Positions 54,059-63,290 of a stretch of DNA of 64,000 nucleotides are shown here, in pieces (the stretch's first letter is position 1; each line of letters begins with the position of its first letter). The notes under the pieces are model-generated. The model worked only from the letters and a program-made list of their open reading frames with translations. It was not told the origin of the DNA and searched no databases. A program made the translations under genes and the position numbers. Source of the DNA: Salinicoccus cyprini (lineage in GTDB: Bacteria > Bacillota > Bacilli > Staphylococcales > Salinicoccaceae); assembly GCF_007713705.1 (NCBI RefSeq), contig NZ_VMSJ01000001.1:744001-808000 (forward strand), given 5' to 3'.

Positions 54059-55372
54059 ATGAGTAGTGCTTTTAAAAGGTTCCAATTCAGCGATCAGATG
54101 CTGAATGCAATCGAACGCATAAATTTTACACACCCCACCCTGGTACAGGAGCGTGTGATACCAAAAGTATTCAAAAAAGAAAACGTCGTGGCACAATCAG
54201 AGACAGGGAGTGGCAAGTCCCACTCATTCCTGCTGCCGATCGTCCATGAAATCGATACGGAGAAATCCCATACACAGGCAGTCATACTTGCACCGACAAG
54301 AGAACTGGCCAAACAGCTCTATCAGATGACGAATGAACTGCTGGAATCCTTCCCGGAAATCAGTGCAGCCGCCTTCATCGGAGGGACGGACATCGAGCGG
54401 GATGTACAGAAGGCATCGAAGTCCCCGCACATCGTAATCGGGACACCGACGCGCATCAAGGACCTGAGGGATAAAGGGGGATTGAATCTCCATGCGGTCG
54501 AGAGTCTGGTCATAGACGAAGCAGACCTGATGATCGATCTCGGCTTCCTCGAACAGATCGACAGCATCGCGTCGACTGTCAGTGAATCCTGCCAGTTCCT
54601 CGTCTTCTCGGCCACCATTCCGGAAGCTTTGAGGATCTTTCTCAGAAAGTACATTGGTGAGACCGAAATCATCATCATCGACCAGCCGAAGAACAAGGCG
54701 TCGATCCATTACAGCCTTGTGCCTGTAAAAGGGGACGACAAAGCTGGGAAAGTACTCGCTCTGACAAGGAATATCACGCCGTACATCGGCCTGATATTCG
54801 CCAATTCGAAAGATCGTGCAGACGAACTGTTCGAATATCTCAACAGCAATGGCGTCAATGTCGGCCTCTTCCATGGAGGTCTGAAACCGAGGGAACGGAC
54901 GAAGGAGATCAAGAAGATCCGTGAGCTTGAATACGTCTGGGTCGTCGCGAGTGATCTCGCAGCGAGAGGCCTCGATATTGATGGTGCATCGCATGTCATC
55001 AATTTTGATATTCCCAAGGATATTGAATTCTTTACACACCGCGTCGGTCGTGTCGGCAGAGGCGAGTACACCGGCAATGCAATTACGCTCTATACCCCGG
55101 ATGAGGAGTATCTGGTCAATGCACTGGAGAGCAAAGGCTACAAGTTTGTTCATGAAGATATCCGCAAAGGCGAACTTGTTGAAATAAAATCCAGAACCCA
55201 GCGTGCCAGAAGGAAGCGCCAGGAAGGCAATCTCGAGAGCCAGCTTTCACACAGAGTGAAAAAACCGAAGAAGGTCAAGCCGGGCTACCGACGGAAGATG
55301 AAATACGAACTTGATACACTGAAAAAGCAGGAACGGATGAAACATGCGAAGAGCAGAAAGAAAAAAAGATAG
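54059..55372 (+). CDS. cshB: DEAD-box RNA helicase CshB
   Basis: 437 residues. Q motif TLVQERVIP, Walker A SETGSGKSHSF, VIDEADLM (DEAD), SAT, and ASDLAARGLDI / HRVGRVGRGE. The basic tail (RRKMKYELDTLKKQERMKHAK) and position next to nfo match cshB of Bacillales. AGGTGA precedes the ATG. Confidence 0.93.
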   Translation: MSSAFKRFQFSDQMLNAIERINFTHPTLVQERVIPKVFKKENVVAQSETGSGKSHSFLLPIVHEIDTEKSHTQAVILAPTRELAKQLYQMTNELLESFPEISAAAFIGGTDIERDVQKASKSPHIVIGTPTRIKDLRDKGGLNLHAVESLVIDEADLMIDLGFLEQIDSIASTVSESCQFLVFSATIPEALRIFLRKYIGETEIIIIDQPKNKASIHYSLVPVKGDDKAGKVLALTRNITPYIGLIFANSKDRADELFEYLNSNGVNVGLFHGGLKPRERTKEIKKIRELEYVWVVASDLAARGLDIDGASHVINFDIPKDIEFFTHRVGRVGRGEYTGNAITLYTPDEEYLVNALESKGYKFVHEDIRKGELVEIKSRTQRARRKRQEGNLESQLSHRVKKPKKVKPGYRRKMKYELDTLKKQERMKHAKSRKKKR

Positions 55373-55393
55373 CAACATAGAAAGGTGAATGAG

Positions 55394-56305
55394 ATGCTGA
55401 TAGGATCACATGTTTCCATGAGTGGAAAGAAAATGCTCGAGGCGGCAAGCATATCCGCAAAGAGCTACGGGGCGAACACATTCATGATCTACACGGGTGC
55501 GCCCCAGAATACAAGAAGAAAAAAAGTGGAAGATCTGAACATCGAAGCCGGGAAGCGGCATATGGCCGACAATGGCATTTCTAATATTGTCGTCCATGCA
55601 CCATACATCATCAACATTGCGAACTCTGAACGTGAAGGTGTATTCGACCACGGCGTCGAATTTCTGCAGGAAGAGATTGTACGTACCGAACACCTCGGTG
55701 CCAAGCAGATTGTGCTGCACCCGGGCAGCCATGTCGGCACAGGCGCCGAGCGTGGCATCCAGTCCATCATCGAAGGACTGAATGAAGTACTGACGAACGA
55801 CCATGATGTCCAGATTGCCCTTGAGACGATGGCAGGCAAAGGTTCGGAAGTCGGGCGCACTTTCGAAGAGCTTGCCGAAATCATCAATGGGGTGACAAAC
55901 AACGAGCGCCTGAGTGTATGTTTCGATACGTGCCACGTCCACGACGCGGGATATGATATCGTCAATGATTTTGATGGCGTACTCGAATCATTCGACCGCA
56001 TCGTCGGCAAAGACCGGATCAAAGTACTGCACATCAACGACTCGAAAAATGAAGTCGGCGCACATAAGGACCGTCACGAAAATATCGGTTTCGGCCATAT
56101 CGGTTTTGATGCACTCTCCTATATCATCAACCATCCAGAGTTCGAAGCTGTACCCAAGATTCTTGAAACACCGTTTGTCGGACCGAACAAGAAAAGCAGA
56201 ATGGCACCATACAAGCATGAGATTGAAATGATCAGAAGCGGCCAGTTCAACCCTTCCCTTAAAGAAGAGATCAATCCGATGATGATCGAGCAGGAACAGC
56301 ATTAA
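55394..56305 (+). CDS. nfo: Endonuclease IV
   Basis: 303 residues. Xylose-isomerase-fold AP endonuclease: [68 protein letters not shown] carry the Zn ligands. Cuts DNA 5' to abasic sites. ATG 55394 lies 6 bases after AAAGGTG; a GTG at 55385 is less likely. Confidence 0.95.
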   Translation: MLIGSHVSMSGKKMLEAASISAKSYGANTFMIYTGAPQNTRRKKVEDLNIEAGKRHMADNGISNIVVHAPYIINIANSEREGVFDHGVEFLQEEIVRTEHLGAKQIVLHPGSHVGTGAERGIQSIIEGLNEVLTNDHDVQIALETMAGKGSEVGRTFEELAEIINGVTNNERLSVCFDTCHVHDAGYDIVNDFDGVLESFDRIVGKDRIKVLHINDSKNEVGAHKDRHENIGFGHIGFDALSYIINHPEFEAVPKILETPFVGPNKKSRMAPYKHEIEMIRSGQFNPSLKEEINPMMIEQEQH

Positions 56306-56345
56306 TGGAGGACCAGGATACTCGGGTGGGTATCCTGGTTTTACT

Positions 56346-56400
56346 TCGTAATCATTCCTATTTACAAAACGTAACGATTCCTTTATAATACTGTAATGAT
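56346..56400 (+). promoter_or_regulatory. Promoter of the zinc-uptake operon with Zur-like sites
   Basis: TTTACA (56361-56366), 17-base spacer, TATAAT (56384-56389). Three related elements GTAAT/C-N-ATT lie at 56348 (TCGTAATCATT, matching the Zur box half TCGTAATNATT), 56371 (GTAACGATT) and 56393 (GTAATGATT). The middle one fills the spacer. Zur with Zn should repress here. Confidence 0.7.
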
Positions 56401-56422
56401 TAAAAATAAAGGAGACAACGTG

Positions 56423-57220
56423 ATGGAACATCCGATATTTGAACTGAAAAATATCTCCTACACTTATAAAGATAAACTCGAAACCACACCTGCTCTTAGA
56501 AATATCAACCTGAAAGTCCATGAAGGCGACTTTGTTGCACTTGTCGGACCGAACGGTTCAGGCAAGACGACACTGCTGAAGCTGATACTCGGTGTACTTC
56601 GGCTGCAGACGGGCGAAATCAACATCAATGGCAAGAGCATACGCGCCTATCAGTCCTGGCAGGAGGTCGGCTACGTATCACAGAAGTCCAACAGTTTCAG
56701 CAAAGGATTTCCTGCGACAGTGGGGGAAGTCGTGCTCAGCGGTCTGACAAAAGAAAAAGGGCTGTTCAAGCGTTTCAACAGAAACGACCGCCAGAAGCTG
56801 AAGGAAGTCCTCGAGCTGTTGAATATCAGCCATCTCGAGAACAAGAACATATCCCTCTTGTCCGGTGGACAGACGCAGCGTGTCTTCATTGCAAGAGCCC
56901 TGATCAATAACCCGTCGATTCTTGTACTGGATGAGCCGACTGTCGGCATCGATGCCAAGCACGTAAAGGAATTCTATGATGTACTATTCAAGCTTAAATC
57001 CCAGTCGGTGACGATTCTGCTCGTCACCCATGATATCGGAGTTGTCGTCGATCATGCGGATGAAGTGGCATGTCTGAATGAGCACCTTCATTTCCATGGT
57101 ACCAATAATGAGTTCAAAAACCTTGGTGAGGCCGAACTTTCCAAAATCTACGGTTTCCCGCTGCAACTTGTCAGTCATGACCATGAAAGGAGTACTACCA
57201 GTGATACAGGCGCTTATTGA
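56423..57220 (+). CDS. mreA: Zinc ABC transporter ATP-binding protein
   Basis: 265 residues. Walker A GPNGSGKTT, signature SLLSGGQTQRVFIARAL, Walker B ILVLDEPTVGID, and switch THD. ZnuC/AdcC type. First gene of an operon with a permease and zur, the arrangement known as mreA-mreB-zur in Staphylococcus aureus. The extracellular zinc-binding lipoprotein is not in this operon. AAAGGAG lies 8 bases before ATG 56423. Confidence 0.93.
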   Translation: MEHPIFELKNISYTYKDKLETTPALRNINLKVHEGDFVALVGPNGSGKTTLLKLILGVLRLQTGEININGKSIRAYQSWQEVGYVSQKSNSFSKGFPATVGEVVLSGLTKEKGLFKRFNRNDRQKLKEVLELLNISHLENKNISLLSGGQTQRVFIARALINNPSILVLDEPTVGIDAKHVKEFYDVLFKLKSQSVTILLVTHDIGVVVDHADEVACLNEHLHFHGTNNEFKNLGEAELSKIYGFPLQLVSHDHERSTTSDTGAY

Positions 57221-58052
57221 CTATGATTTCATCCGCTACTCTTTCATCAGTGGTCTGATTGCAGGGCTTATTGCACCATTGATCGGCACGTTCATCGTCA
57301 TCAGAAGACTATCTTTGATTGCTGATGCCCTGAGCCACGTGACACTCGGCGGCATTACGTTTGGCGTCTATCTTTCGTCACTCGTCGGCATGACGATCAA
57401 TCCGCTGATTACAGGCATTGTATTTTCGGTATTCGGTGCACTCGGCATTGAACGTCTGCGCAGTGTATATAAGCACTACCAGGAACTTGCCATACCGATC
57501 ATCATGAGCTTCGGCGTGGCACTCAGTGTGCTGTTCCTGTCCCTGGCTGACGGCTTCAACCAGGATCTGTTCGGGTACCTCTTCGGCAGCATCAGTGCAG
57601 TACAGTTCTTCGATCTCATCCTGATTGCAGTGATCGGCATCGTTGTCCTCATCTTCATCTATCTGCTATATAAGGAAATGTTTCTTGTTTCATTTGACGA
57701 AGAGTATGCAGATGTCATGAACATCAGCAAGTGGATCCACTTCCTGTTCATCATCGTTGTCGCACTCGTCATCAGTGCGTCAATGCGGATTGTCGGCATA
57801 CTGCTTGTCAGTGCCCTGATGACATTGCCTGTGGCAGCAGCAATGCGTGTGACTTCAAGCTTCAAGCAGCTGATGGTCATGAGTGTCGTATTCGGTGAAC
57901 TGGCTGTGATTGCCGGCCTGTTCATGAGTTTCCACCTGGATGTCTCTCCAGGTGGCACAATCGTACTTGTTTCCCTCGCACTGCTTGCCGTAACCATTAT
58001 TCTTGACCGGATAGGAGTGAAGCGACGTGGCCAACCAACTGAATCAGTATAA
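57201..58052 (+). CDS. mreB: Zinc ABC transporter permease (ZnuB type)
   Basis: 283 residues, eight or nine helices. RRLSLIADALSHVTLGGITFG and LLVSALMTLPVAAAMR are the metal-permease signatures. GTG start at 57201 with AAAGGAG 8 bases upstream, inside the end of the ATPase gene (20-base overlap). Also overlaps zur by 26 bases, so all three are coupled. Confidence 0.92.
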   Translation: MIQALIDYDFIRYSFISGLIAGLIAPLIGTFIVIRRLSLIADALSHVTLGGITFGVYLSSLVGMTINPLITGIVFSVFGALGIERLRSVYKHYQELAIPIIMSFGVALSVLFLSLADGFNQDLFGYLFGSISAVQFFDLILIAVIGIVVLIFIYLLYKEMFLVSFDEEYADVMNISKWIHFLFIIVVALVISASMRIVGILLVSALMTLPVAAAMRVTSSFKQLMVMSVVFGELAVIAGLFMSFHLDVSPGGTIVLVSLALLAVTIILDRIGVKRRGQPTESV

Positions 58053-58452
58053 AGATAAACTGAAGGAGAACAGTCTCAAGATCACGCAGAAAAGAATGCG
58101 CATGATCGAGCTGTTCCTCGACGAAAACAGATATCTGAGTGCCAAAGATGTCCAGGAGCTGCTGAAGGACGAGTATCCGGACATCAGCTATGATACAATC
58201 TACCGCAACCTGTACACCCTGAAAGATATCAATGTGCTGGAGCAGACAACACTATCAGGCGAGATGCACTATAAAATTTCATGCACAACACACCACCATC
58301 ATCATTTCATCTGTGACGAATGCGGCGTGACACGAGTCATCCACTACTGTCCGGTGCAGCAATGGGAGAATGAGCTGGATGATGTTGAAATCAGAAACCA
58401 TAAAGTGGAACTGTATGGCCTATGCGGCGAATGCAAGAAGACCAGGACTTAA
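58027..58452 (+). CDS. zur: Zinc uptake regulator Zur (Fur family)
   Basis: 141 residues. Winged helix (ITQKRMRMIELFLDE, YDTIYRNLYTLK), a five-His run THHHHHFICDECG, and CGEC near the end: two CxxC pairs for structural zinc. As the third gene of a zinc-transport operon with Zur-like sites in its promoter, it is Zur rather than Fur. GTG start after AGGAG. Confidence 0.93.
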   Translation: MANQLNQYKDKLKENSLKITQKRMRMIELFLDENRYLSAKDVQELLKDEYPDISYDTIYRNLYTLKDINVLEQTTLSGEMHYKISCTTHHHHHFICDECGVTRVIHYCPVQQWENELDDVEIRNHKVELYGLCGECKKTRT

Positions 58453-58465
58453 AAGTTCTGGTCTT
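58438..58465 (+). terminator. Terminator after zur, overlapping its stop codon
   Basis: 13-bp stem with one G-U (58438-58450 with 58453-58465), T6 tail. The stop TAA is in the hairpin. Confidence 0.85.
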
Positions 58466-58472
58466 TTTTATG

Positions 58473-58514
58473 TTGACACCACTGTACATATTGTATATAT
58501 TAAGTATATACAAT
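58473..58514 (+). promoter_or_regulatory. Promoter and operator of the GntR-ABC operon
   Basis: TTGACA (58473-58478), 17-base spacer, TATATT (58496-58501). A perfect inverted repeat ATTGTATATA-N5-TATATACAAT (58490-58514) covers the -10 box: the likely site of the YtrA-type repressor encoded next. Confidence 0.8.
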
Positions 58515-58532
58515 ATAAACGGAGGTGATGCG

Positions 58533-58910
58533 ATGAACATCCGAATATCAAATCAAAGCGATATCCCCATCTATGAACAGCTGAAAGGGGAGATCATCCG
58601 GCTGATCATGAATGGTGAGCTGAGACCAGGAGACCCCCTGCTGTCGATGCGCTCACTCGCCAAGGAACTGAGTATCAGCATCATTACCACCAAACGGGCC
58701 TATCAGGATCTCGAAGCATCCGGCTACGTATATTCTGTCGTCGGCAAGGGCACATTCGTCAGTGAACAGAATGCTGAAAACAGAAGAGAGCAGGTACTTG
58801 TAGAAATTGAGAAGAAGATCCAGGACCTGCTGAAGACAGCCAGACAGATCGACCTTTCCGTAGAAGAACTTGCAGAAATGATCAAAGTCATGGAGGATGA
58901 GGACAAATGA
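58533..58910 (+). CDS. GntR-family regulator, YtrA subfamily
   Basis: 125 residues. GntR winged helix (PIYEQLKGEIIRLIMNGEL...SMRSLAKELSISIITTKRAYQDLEASGYVYSVVGKGTF) with only a short helical tail, as in YtrA repressors. GGAGG precedes the ATG. Overlaps the ABC gene by 4 bases; probably represses this operon and responds to cell-wall-active compounds as YtrA does (inference). Confidence 0.92.
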   Translation: MNIRISNQSDIPIYEQLKGEIIRLIMNGELRPGDPLLSMRSLAKELSISIITTKRAYQDLEASGYVYSVVGKGTFVSEQNAENRREQVLVEIEKKIQDLLKTARQIDLSVEELAEMIKVMEDEDK

Positions 58911-59779
58911 ATGCAATCACTGTCACAGGACTGAATAAAAGTATGGGCGGTTTCAAGCTGGAAGACGTTGATATGAATATTAGGAAGGGCTACATTACAG
59001 GACTGATCGGTGAGAACGGTGCGGGCAAGTCCACAGTAATCAATCATATATTGTCATTGAAAAAGCAGGATAGTGGAGATATCAATGTGCTTGATCAGGA
59101 TCAGGAAGAAGAAAGAACAGAGCTGCTGAATCAGATTGGCCTGGTATTTGCCGAAGACCGGCTGCCACAGAATGTGACACCAGGCAGATTGAGCAGACTG
59201 CTCCACACTTTCTATGACGAATGGAACAATGAAACATTCCAAACGTACTTGCAGACATTTAATGTCAAAACAGACAGGAAAATAAAATATCTGTCCACTG
59301 GCGAGAAAGTCAAACTTTCCATTGCCATTGCACTGAGCCATAATGCAGAGCTCCTGATTCTGGATGAGCCGACGTCCAATCTCGATCCGACATTCCGCAT
59401 GGAACTGCTTGAAATACTGCAGGAACTGATGATTGATGAGGAGATGACAATTCTTTTCAGTACGCATATCACATCCGACCTTGATAGGATTGCCGATTAC
59501 ATCATCATGATCGATGACGGAAAGAAACTGTTCGAAATGGAGAAGGAAGCGCTGTTTGAGACTTACAGGAAAGTGAAGGGCAGCATGGACATGCTTGACG
59601 ATGAGACCGAATCGCTGCTCATCGGTACGACAAGGAATTCACTTGGCTTTGAAGGAATGTCGAAAGAATACGAAGCGTTCCGGGAATTGTATGGAAATAA
59701 AGTTGTAGTGGAGCCTATTACAATAGATGAAATCATGTACTACATCAAAAAGGAGAAAAGGGGTTTTGATCATGTATAA
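58907..59779 (+). CDS. ABC transporter ATP-binding protein (YtrB-like)
   Basis: 290 residues. Walker A GENGAGKST, signature YLSTGEKVKLSIAIAL, Walker B LLILDEPTSNLDP, switch His STHITSD. The extra C-terminal region (about 215-290) is typical of YtrB/YxdL-type partners of YtrA. Overlaps the membrane gene by 8 bases. Confidence 0.9.
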   Translation: MNAITVTGLNKSMGGFKLEDVDMNIRKGYITGLIGENGAGKSTVINHILSLKKQDSGDINVLDQDQEEERTELLNQIGLVFAEDRLPQNVTPGRLSRLLHTFYDEWNNETFQTYLQTFNVKTDRKIKYLSTGEKVKLSIAIALSHNAELLILDEPTSNLDPTFRMELLEILQELMIDEEMTILFSTHITSDLDRIADYIIMIDDGKKLFEMEKEALFETYRKVKGSMDMLDDETESLLIGTTRNSLGFEGMSKEYEAFRELYGNKVVVEPITIDEIMYYIKKEKRGFDHV

Positions 59780-60425
59780 GCAGCTTGTGCTGAATCTTTT
59801 CCATTCCAGATGGATCTGGTATGTCGGTATTGCGACTATCATCATAAATGTCATTACAGCTCTGCTGCCATCGGATGTCCAGCCGATCATTCTGCAGTTT
59901 ACAAGCATATTGAACTTTGTTTCAATCATATTTACAACCTCGTCGTATTTGAGCATCCATGATTTTATGAGAAAAAATAACAACCATCATTTTTTCTATA
60001 CACTGCCGAATAACAAGAAGGAAATGCTGAAAGGGGAGTATGTCTATTACATCATGATGCTGATTCTGACTTCACTGATTGCAGGGAGCTACCTCACCAC
60101 AACTAAAGAGATGTACTATATCTATGGATTTATAATGATTATAGGTGTCAGCCTGATTGTGATGAATCTGTACTACTTCGGCTTTGTGAAATACTGGATG
60201 CGCTACGTCTTTACAGGATACTTCCTCTATGGAGTGCCAGTAATCATCACTTATTTCTTTCATTTCCTACCTTTAATAAACGTCAATGAAATGGATCGCA
60301 CATTACCCGGTTTCGATATATTTCTATATCACGTCCCAATCTATACGCTCGCTATCGGCATCATCATGTTTGTTGCGACATACTTCATCAACAGGCGTAA
60401 CATTACCAAATATGACATGATATAA
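59772..60425 (+). CDS. Membrane partner of the YtrB-like ABC ATPase
   Basis: 217 residues, six hydrophobic helices. FYTLPNNKKEMLKGEYVYYI is a loop seen in ABC-2 permeases. ATG 59772 overlaps the ATPase stop. Substrate unknown. Confidence 0.8.
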   Translation: MYKQLVLNLFHSRWIWYVGIATIIINVITALLPSDVQPIILQFTSILNFVSIIFTTSSYLSIHDFMRKNNNHHFFYTLPNNKKEMLKGEYVYYIMMLILTSLIAGSYLTTTKEMYYIYGFIMIIGVSLIVMNLYYFGFVKYWMRYVFTGYFLYGVPVIITYFFHFLPLINVNEMDRTLPGFDIFLYHVPIYTLAIGIIMFVATYFINRRNITKYDMI

Positions 60426-60426
60426 A

Positions 60427-60460
60427 AGAAGTCCTCCAAACCAAAGTTTGGAGGACTTCT
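60427..60460. terminator. Bidirectional terminator between the ABC operon and ispG
   Basis: Perfect 15-bp stem (60427-60441 with 60446-60460), CAAA loop. Confidence 0.9.
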
Positions 60461-60471
60461 CATTTCTCTAT

Positions 60472-61590
60472 CTATTTAGCAGCTTCTGCTTCTTCTTTTG
60501 TCTTGCGTTCTTTTTCGTAGTGTTCTTCTGCAAGGATATCGATTTCCTTCTTCAGTTCCTCGACCATAATCTCCTCCGGCACTTTTCTTACCGTTTTGCC
60601 ATGCATGAAGAGGAGTCCCTCGCCACGCGCACCGGCGATGCCGATGTCTGCTTCGCGTGCTTCACCTGGTCCGTTGACCGCACAGCCGAGTACCGCCACT
60701 TTGAGCGGTGCCTTGATGGTGGAGATGTACTCCTCGACTTCGTTCGCAATGGAAATCAGGTCGATTTCGATACGGCCGCAGGTCGGGCAGGCGATGAGTG
60801 TCGCTGCGTTGCTTGCGAGGCCATAGCTTTTCAGCAGTTCCTTCGCTACTTTGATCTCTTCGACCGGATCGGCAGAAAGTGAGATGCGCATCGTGTTGCC
60901 GATGCCTTTGGAGATGATGGCACCGAGTCCGGCAGCACTTTTTACGGTACCGGCAAACAGTGTACCACTTTCCGTAATACCGAGGTGGAGCGGATAGTCG
61001 AATGCTTTCGCCGCTTTCTCGTACGCTTCGATTGCCAGGTTGACGTCCGATGCCTTCATAGACACGATGATGTCATGGAAGTCGAGGTCTTCGAGTATCT
61101 TGATGTGGTGCAGAGCACTCTCGACCATGCCGTCGGCTGTCGGATAGCCATATTTCTTGATGATGTGGCGTTCAAGACTTCCGGCATTGACGCCGATACG
61201 GATCGGAATGCCTTTGGCCTTGCAGGCTTCAACGACTGCTTCGACTTTCTCACGCTTACCGATGTTACCCGGGTTGATACGGATCTTGTCCGCACCGCCT
61301 TCAACAGCAAGCAGTGCGAGTTTATAATCAAAGTGAATATCTACAACAAGTGGAATGTTAATCTGTTTTTTTATTTCCGGGATAGCCAGTGCATCTTCTT
61401 CTTTAGGACATGCGACACGTACAATCTGACATCCTGCTTCTTCTAGACGAAGAATTTCCGCGACTGTTGCTTCGACATCGTGAGTTTTCGTCGTCGTCAT
61501 GCTCTGGATGATGATTTGATCGGCACCGCCAATGGTGACATCGCCGACTTTGACCGGTCTTGTATTAGTACGGTGTGTAATTTGAGACAT
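60472..61590 (-). CDS. ispG: (E)-4-hydroxy-3-methylbut-2-enyl-diphosphate synthase IspG
   Basis: 372 residues. TIM barrel with [24 protein letters not shown], and 4Fe-4S ligands ACPTCGR and [15 protein letters not shown] pathway, with ispH at 52955. TGAGGAG precedes ATG 61590; a start at 61605 lies in that site. The Glu/Lys-rich tail ([18 protein letters not shown]) is longer than usual. Confidence 0.95.
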   Translation of the reverse strand: MSQITHRTNTRPVKVGDVTIGGADQIIIQSMTTTKTHDVEATVAEILRLEEAGCQIVRVACPKEEDALAIPEIKKQINIPLVVDIHFDYKLALLAVEGGADKIRINPGNIGKREKVEAVVEACKAKGIPIRIGVNAGSLERHIIKKYGYPTADGMVESALHHIKILEDLDFHDIIVSMKASDVNLAIEAYEKAAKAFDYPLHLGITESGTLFAGTVKSAAGLGAIISKGIGNTMRISLSADPVEEIKVAKELLKSYGLASNAATLIACPTCGRIEIDLISIANEVEEYISTIKAPLKVAVLGCAVNGPGEAREADIGIAGARGEGLLFMHGKTVRKVPEEIMVEELKKEIDILAEEHYEKERKTKEEAEAAK

Positions 61591-61683
61591 AACCAAACTC
61601 CTCATATTATATGATTCTCTAAATCAATAGCTATTATACTAGATATGAAATAAAAATGTAAACGTTGCGCCTTCCAAAGGCAT

Positions 61684-62415
61684 CTATTTCATTGCAGGAA
61701 GCTTCCTATAATAATGGAAGTAGAAGGGTAGTGTGGCCAGGTAGATCCACCATGGAGTCAATCCTGCAGCCAGCTGAATGCCGATTATCGGTATCAGTGC
61801 CAGGACAGTGGCAAAGGTGGAAAATTTGAACCAGTTCATGAACCGTGACTTTTTCCTGAGTACGGAGGAGATGAGATGCATGGCATAAACTCCGATGGAC
61901 AGAAGTATGACGGCAAAGAACATGATGACTGCTGTATAGAAGACGACATAGACAGCGACATAGAAATAGAGGCTTGAAGTCTGCTGCTCGATGAATGTTT
62001 CAAGATCCTCATTGTTTTCGACCTGGCTGATATATGAATAGTCGAAGCCACCTCCCTGTACATCCCGTATGTATATGCCGTCTTTCAGAAATCCGATGAG
62101 AACCTCCCGGTCCGCACCGGTCATATCCCCGGTAGATCTACTTCCGCTGAATAGGATACTGCTGCCGTGGATCTGGATGGTCTTTGATTCCCCGACATAT
62201 TCGCCATCCACAATGGAAAACTCGGGTATCTCGGACTCGATGCTGGTGAGACTCGTTGTGGCGCTGACACTCTGGAATAATGAAATGATATTCGGCAGGG
62301 CGATCATCAACGAGATGAGCAGTATATTAATGAGCATATGCTTGAAATTGGCAGTTCGGAAAAGGGGGTACTTGTTGAGAGTCAAAAATCTTTTATAGAA
62401 AGTAAAAAATTTCAT
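61684..62415 (-). CDS. DUF1189 family membrane protein
   Basis: 243 residues. N-terminal helix after a basic start (TFYKRFLTLNKYPLFRTANFKHML), a large extracytoplasmic domain (about 50-150), then three C-terminal helices with LTPWWIYLATLPFYFHYYRKL. The layout fits DUF1189. Start 62415 chosen; the site GAAAGAAG is weak and 62550 would add 45 residues. Divergent from sodA. Confidence 0.75.
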   Translation of the reverse strand: MKFFTFYKRFLTLNKYPLFRTANFKHMLINILLISLMIALPNIISLFQSVSATTSLTSIESEIPEFSIVDGEYVGESKTIQIHGSSILFSGSRSTGDMTGADREVLIGFLKDGIYIRDVQGGGFDYSYISQVENNEDLETFIEQQTSSLYFYVAVYVVFYTAVIMFFAVILLSIGVYAMHLISSVLRKKSRFMNWFKFSTFATVLALIPIIGIQLAAGLTPWWIYLATLPFYFHYYRKLPAMK

Positions 62416-62507
62416 TACGTCACGCTTCTTTCTGATACTTGGATGTTTCCTGTGGCTTTCAAATTCATACCATGGTCTGAAAAGTACGATGGAAACAGGC
62501 AATACAT

Positions 62508-62536
62508 TTGTTATTTTAACATCGAATTGATATATT
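62508..62536 (+). promoter_or_regulatory. Predicted sodA promoter
   Basis: TTGTTA (62508-62513), 17-base spacer, TATATT (62531-62536), 37 bases before the ATG. Confidence 0.55.
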
Positions 62537-62573
62537 TGGTATGTAAACAATTAACTATGGAGGGGAATTAACT

Positions 62574-63176
62574 ATGGCTTTTGAACTACCAGAACTACCT
62601 TATGCATACGATGCATTGGAACCTAACATTGACAAAGAAACTATGGAAATTCACCACACAAAGCACCACAACACTTATGTAACAAAACTGAATGATGCAG
62701 TAAAAGGTACGGACCTTGAAAACAAGTCCATTGAAGAAATCATCAGCAACCTTGACTCTGTTCCTGAAGACAAGAAGACTGCAGTGAGAAACAATGGTGG
62801 TGGTCACCTGAACCACTCCATGTTCTGGCAGCTGCTTACTCCGGAATCCAAAGAAGTTTCCGGTGAAATCAAAGATGCAATCGAATCCAAATTCGGTTCT
62901 TTCGACAAGTTCAAAGAAGAATTTGAGGCTGCAGGCGCAGCACGTTTCGGTTCAGGCTGGGCTTGGCTCGTTGTAAACAACGGAGAGCTTGAAATTGTCT
63001 CCACACCTAACCAGGACAATCCTGTTTCAGATGGCAAGACACCAATTCTTGGCGTAGACGTATGGGAGCACGCATACTACCTGAAATATCAGAACAAGCG
63101 TCCTGAATATCTGAAGGCATTCTGGAATGTCGTCAACTGGGACAAGGTAAACGAACTCTACAGCAATGCAAAATAA
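62574..63176 (+). CDS. sodA: Superoxide dismutase (Mn/Fe family)
   Basis: 200 residues. Metal ligands: His in [11 protein letters not shown], His in [11 protein letters not shown], Asp and His in [28 protein letters not shown] is the family core. Destroys superoxide in the cytosol; Mn versus Fe cannot be decided by eye. GGAGGGG precedes the ATG. Adjacent to a class B PBP as in staphylococci. Confidence 0.96.
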   Translation: MAFELPELPYAYDALEPNIDKETMEIHHTKHHNTYVTKLNDAVKGTDLENKSIEEIISNLDSVPEDKKTAVRNNGGGHLNHSMFWQLLTPESKEVSGEIKDAIESKFGSFDKFKEEFEAAGAARFGSGWAWLVVNNGELEIVSTPNQDNPVSDGKTPILGVDVWEHAYYLKYQNKRPEYLKAFWNVVNWDKVNELYSNAK

Positions 63177-63187
63177 TTTTTATTATC

Positions 63188-63207
63188 AGAGCGGGGATTC
63201 CCGCTCT
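63188..63207 (+). terminator. Terminator after sodA
   Basis: AGAGCGGG (63188-63195) pairs with CCCGCTCT (63200-63207), followed by T7. Confidence 0.9.
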
Positions 63208-63290
63208 TTTTTTGTTTGTTTTCAATTTCCCTCATGATTATGTGGTAGAATAGCGATACATATTTTAAGTGGAAGAAGGAATGAGTGGAA

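Noticed and set aside
54224-55153. 309-codon open frame on the minus strand
   Set aside because: Antisense to cshB; shadow of a well-supported gene.
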